Position numbers and translations under genes: made by a program
DNA from: JAWWBN01 sp033720955
Lineage (GTDB): Bacteria; Acidobacteriota; Thermoanaerobaculia; Multivoradales; JAHEKO01
Assembly: GCA_033720955.1 (NCBI GenBank)
Contig: JAWWBN010000082.1
Coordinates: forward strand, 1 to 14,602
Reading direction: 5' to 3'
DNA length: 14,602 nucleotides
Notes under the pieces: model-generated
What the model saw: only the letters and a program-made list of their open reading frames with translations
What the model was told of the DNA's origin: nothing
Database searches by the model: none
Shown: positions 12,513 to 14,602 of the stretch, in pieces
How positions within the stretch are numbered: position 1 is the stretch's first letter
How the letters are laid out: every line of letters begins with the position of its first letter

Positions 12513-14602
12513 AGCCGGTACTCGAAGCTCAGGAAGGCGGTGAAGGGCGCCGCCGGAATCACCGAGGAGCCGCCGAAGCCGCGGGTGTCGTACTCCTCGT
12601 CGGCGAGGTTCTTCAGATTGAGGGTGAGCCGCCAGTCGCGCAGCAGGTAGGAGATCGACGCGTCCAGGGTGACGTAGCTGTCGATCACCGTGGCGTTGTC
12701 CTCGGCGATGAACTGCTCGTCCACGAAGCGGCCCCCCAGGCCCAGGTGGAAGCGCGAGCCGAAGCGCCGCGAGAGCCAGACGTTGAGCAGGTGCTCGGGG
12801 GCGAAAGCCGCGGTGTTGCCGGAGCGGTCCACGGTGGCGAAGGTGGGCGGGAAGAAGCCCACCAGCACGCTCTCGGCGAAGCGGGTGAGCTCGGCGTCGT
12901 TGTAGGAGTAGGCCAGCGTGGACCGCACCCCGCCCGGCAGCTCGCCCACCAGCTCCAGCTCCACGCCGCGCGACCGCTGGTCGCCGACCTGCTGGGTGAA
13001 GCCGTTGTCGTCGGGAATGGCGATGTTGTCGCGCTCGAGCTCGTAGACCGCGAGGGTCAGGCGGCCGCGGCCGTTCTGGAGGGTGCGCCGGAGCCCGGCC
13101 TCGAGCTGTCGGCTCTCCTCCGGCTCGCTCTGGGGAACGGTGACCCGCGGGGAGGGCGGCGCGAAGGAGCGGCCGGCGTTGGCGTAGAGCGACAGCCGGG
13201 GGGTGGCCGCATAGACCAGCCCCAGCATGGGGCTGGCCTCGCCGTGGTCCAGGCTCTTGCCCTGCACCGGGTCCTCGAAGTCGATCTCGTCCCAGCGCAG
13301 GCCCACCATGAGCTGCAGCTTCTCGTTGAAGGCGATCTGGTCCACCAGGTAGGGCGCGATCACCTCCGAGCGGGTGTCTCCCGCCTGGGTCTGACCGGGC
13401 AGGAAGAAGAGCGGCGGTGCGGCGGTCTCGACCGGGTCGAAGAGGTTGATCGAGGGCAGCACCGCGACGTCGAGCCGGAACTCGTCGTCGAACCGGGCGA
13501 CCTCGAGCCCCGCCACCAGAGTGTGCGAGACGCCGCCGGTGGTGCCGTTCCAGAGCAGCTCGAGCTGGTTGCCGGCGAAGGTCTGGTGGTCGTCCAGGAC
13601 CAGCAGCGAGCGGGTCACCTCGAGACCGGCGAAGCCGGGGATCACGAAGCCCAGGAGGGTGCCGCTGGTCTGCCAGTCGAGATCGCGGTAGTAGAGCTTG
13701 TTGCGCAGCCGCAGGTTGTCGCCCAGGGGGGTCTCGAAGTCGCCCTGCAGCCGGCCGACGTCCTGCTGCGAGTCGTCGAAGGGCGAGCCGTAGGAGCGGC
13801 TGCGGGGCACGTCGGGGGTCTCGCCCAGGAAGATCGGCAGCCCGGCGTCGGGCCGGTAGTCGGAGGAGGCGAGCTCGAGATTCAGGTTGAGAGAGCGGCC
13901 GTCGGCGGAGCTCCAGGTCATCGCCGGGTTGAAGGCGGTCACCTCGCTGTCGATGCGGTCGCGGTAGCCGTCGCTCTCGCGCCACAGACCGTTGATCCGG
14001 AAGGCGAGCTCGCCGTCGCGGCTGGCCCGGTTCAGATCGAAGTGGCCCTCGAAGGTGTCGAAGCTGCCGGCCGAGAGCCCCACTACGCCGAAGCTCACCG
14101 GCACCGGCTGCTCGCGCACGATGTTGACCGCCGCCGCCAGGGGGTTGCTGCCGTAGAGGAAGCCGCCCGGGCCCTTGAGCACCTCGACCCGCTCGGTGTT
14201 GTAGAGCTGGTAGAAGGTCGCCTCCGGCTCCGGCGCGCCGTCGGTGAGCACCAGACCGCTCGAGATGGAGTCGAAGCCGCGCACCAGGAAGAGGTCGAAT
14301 ACGCCGTTGAAGGTGTGGACGTTGACGCCGCTGACGTTGGTGAGAGCGTCACCCAGGACCCGGCCGCCCTGCTCCTCGATGAGCGTGGAGGAGACCACGC
14401 CGACGTTGGCGGGGGTCTTCTCCTGCGCCACCGGGAGCTTGGTGGCGATGGTGTTCGAGGAGGGGAGGTGGGGCAGGCTCTCCTCCACCAGCAGGAACTC
14501 GCGCTCCACCGGCAGCGGCTCCCCGTCGGCGTCGGTCGTCTCCTCATCCGCCCGCAGGGGGGCGCCCTGGCCGCCCAGGGTGACGAGCAGGGCCAAGGTG
14601 AG
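12509..14602 (-). CDS. TonB-dependent outer-membrane receptor (siderophore-receptor type), 5' end beyond the window
   Basis: An outer-membrane beta-barrel receptor for energised uptake of iron chelates, cofactors or other scarce ligands, driven by TonB-ExbBD (not in this window). The frame is open to the right edge; 697 residues are visible. The right-most codons (LTLALLVTL, then GAPLRADEE) look like the hydrophobic core and cleavage region of a signal peptide, so the true start is probably only a few codons outside, and a TTG at 14596 is unlikely to be it. Numbering from that TTG, the plug domain spans about 53-165: ALTNVSGVNV, FLVRGFDS, LVLTDGAPEP, and the hallmark ERVEVLKGPGGFLYGS (135-150), followed by NPLAAAVNIV, where many relatives have a GG pair. 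The rest is barrel strands, ending TAFLSFEYRL. The stop overlaps the halogenase-like gene's GTG. Ligand unknown. Confidence 0.92.
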   Translation of the reverse strand, partial: LTLALLVTLGGQGAPLRADEETTDADGEPLPVEREFLLVEESLPHLPSSNTIATKLPVAQEKTPANVGVVSSTLIEEQGGRVLGDALTNVSGVNVHTFNGVFDLFLVRGFDSISSGLVLTDGAPEPEATFYQLYNTERVEVLKGPGGFLYGSNPLAAAVNIVREQPVPVSFGVVGLSAGSFDTFEGHFDLNRASRDGELAFRINGLWRESDGYRDRIDSEVTAFNPAMTWSSADGRSLNLNLELASSDYRPDAGLPIFLGETPDVPRSRSYGSPFDDSQQDVGRLQGDFETPLGDNLRLRNKLYYRDLDWQTSGTLLGFVIPGFAGLEVTRSLLVLDDHQTFAGNQLELLWNGTTGGVSHTLVAGLEVARFDDEFRLDVAVLPSINLFDPVETAAPPLFFLPGQTQAGDTRSEVIAPYLVDQIAFNEKLQLMVGLRWDEIDFEDPVQGKSLDHGEASPMLGLVYAATPRLSLYANAGRSFAPPSPRVTVPQSEPEESRQLEAGLRRTLQNGRGRLTLAVYELERDNIAIPDDNGFTQQVGDQRSRGVELELVGELPGGVRSTLAYSYNDAELTRFAESVLVGFFPPTFATVDRSGNTAAFAPEHLLNVWLSRRFGSRFHLGLGGRFVDEQFIAEDNATVIDSYVTLDASISYLLRDWRLTLNLKNLADEEYDTRGFGGSSVIPAAPFTAFLSFEYRL

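Noticed and set aside
6623..12650. Plus-strand open frames of several hundred codons opposite SSS, GT-C-like, GT4 and halogenase-like genes
   Set aside because: Products are rich in Gly, His, Gln, Arg and Pro without motifs, and the minus strand is fully accounted for by recognisable families.
6545..13985. Long minus-strand open frames running upstream of the true starts of the GT-C-like, GT4, SSS and halogenase-like genes
   Set aside because: The extra N-terminal parts are Arg/Pro/Gly/Ala-rich and are out-of-frame readings of the upstream gene. The overlapping ATGA, GTGA or close GTG starts are consistent with conserved protein beginnings.
14594..14596. TTG as the start codon of the TonB receptor
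   Set aside because: The codons on both sides continue the hydrophobic core of a signal peptide and the frame is open to the window edge, so the start is probably outside.
11247..14602. A siderophore or halogenated natural-product biosynthetic cluster
   Set aside because: Receptor and halogenase-like genes fit, but there is no NRPS, ketosynthase, aryl-acid or carrier-protein gene in the window. The claim would exceed the evidence.
1..14602. tRNA, rRNA, CRISPR arrays, insertion sequences, attachment sites
   Set aside because: No cloverleaf, spaced direct repeats, transposase or integrase motifs, or terminal inverted repeats were seen. Coding frames fill nearly all the sequence and base composition looks even throughout.

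Overview
This is a dense, very GC-rich stretch (roughly 70% G+C by eye, strongly GC-ending codons) from a diderm bacterium. A TonB-dependent outer-membrane receptor, a two-PilZ-domain protein, a fused TRAP permease and a DUF3311/SSS symporter pair point to a soil, sediment or marine heterotroph such as an Acidobacteriota (Thermoanaerobaculia-like) or Myxococcota-like lineage. There is no rRNA or other phylogenetic marker here, so that placement is only an impression.

Layout. Positions 2-1255 (+) hold the C-terminal part of a fused TRAP permease, cut by the left edge. Everything else is on the minus strand and reads from right to left as ten closely packed genes: TonB-dependent receptor (cut by the right edge just inside its signal peptide), FAD-dependent halogenase-like oxidoreductase, small DUF3311-like membrane protein, sodium:solute symporter, GT4 glycosyltransferase, GT-C-like polytopic membrane protein, hotdog acyl-CoA thioesterase, ABC ATPase, very large FtsX-type ABC permease, and a double-PilZ protein. 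Five of the nine junctions overlap (GTGA, ATGA, ATGA, an 8-nt overlap, TGATG). The others are gaps of 5, 21, 19 and 64 nt. No stretch above 64 nt lacks a gene.

The two longest gaps (64 and 21 nt) both carry the same 7-mer, TAGAATC on the minus strand, resembling a -10 box. On that basis the string may divide into three transcription units: receptor + halogenase; DUF3311 + SSS + GT4 + GT-C-like; thioesterase + ABC exporter + PilZ.

How they may work together. The receptor/oxidoreductase pair is the most specific signal: the oxidoreductase carries both flavin-halogenase signature motifs (WxWxIP and FxxPxxSxG) and a candidate catalytic lysine, and is translationally coupled to a TonB receptor. 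The rest looks like uptake (SSS) and envelope or (glyco)lipid handling (GT4, GT-C-like protein, thioesterase, LolD/MacB-type ABC system), with a c-di-GMP-type PilZ protein coupled to the permease. No biosynthetic core enzyme (ketosynthase, NRPS) lies in the window, so a natural-product pathway cannot be claimed.
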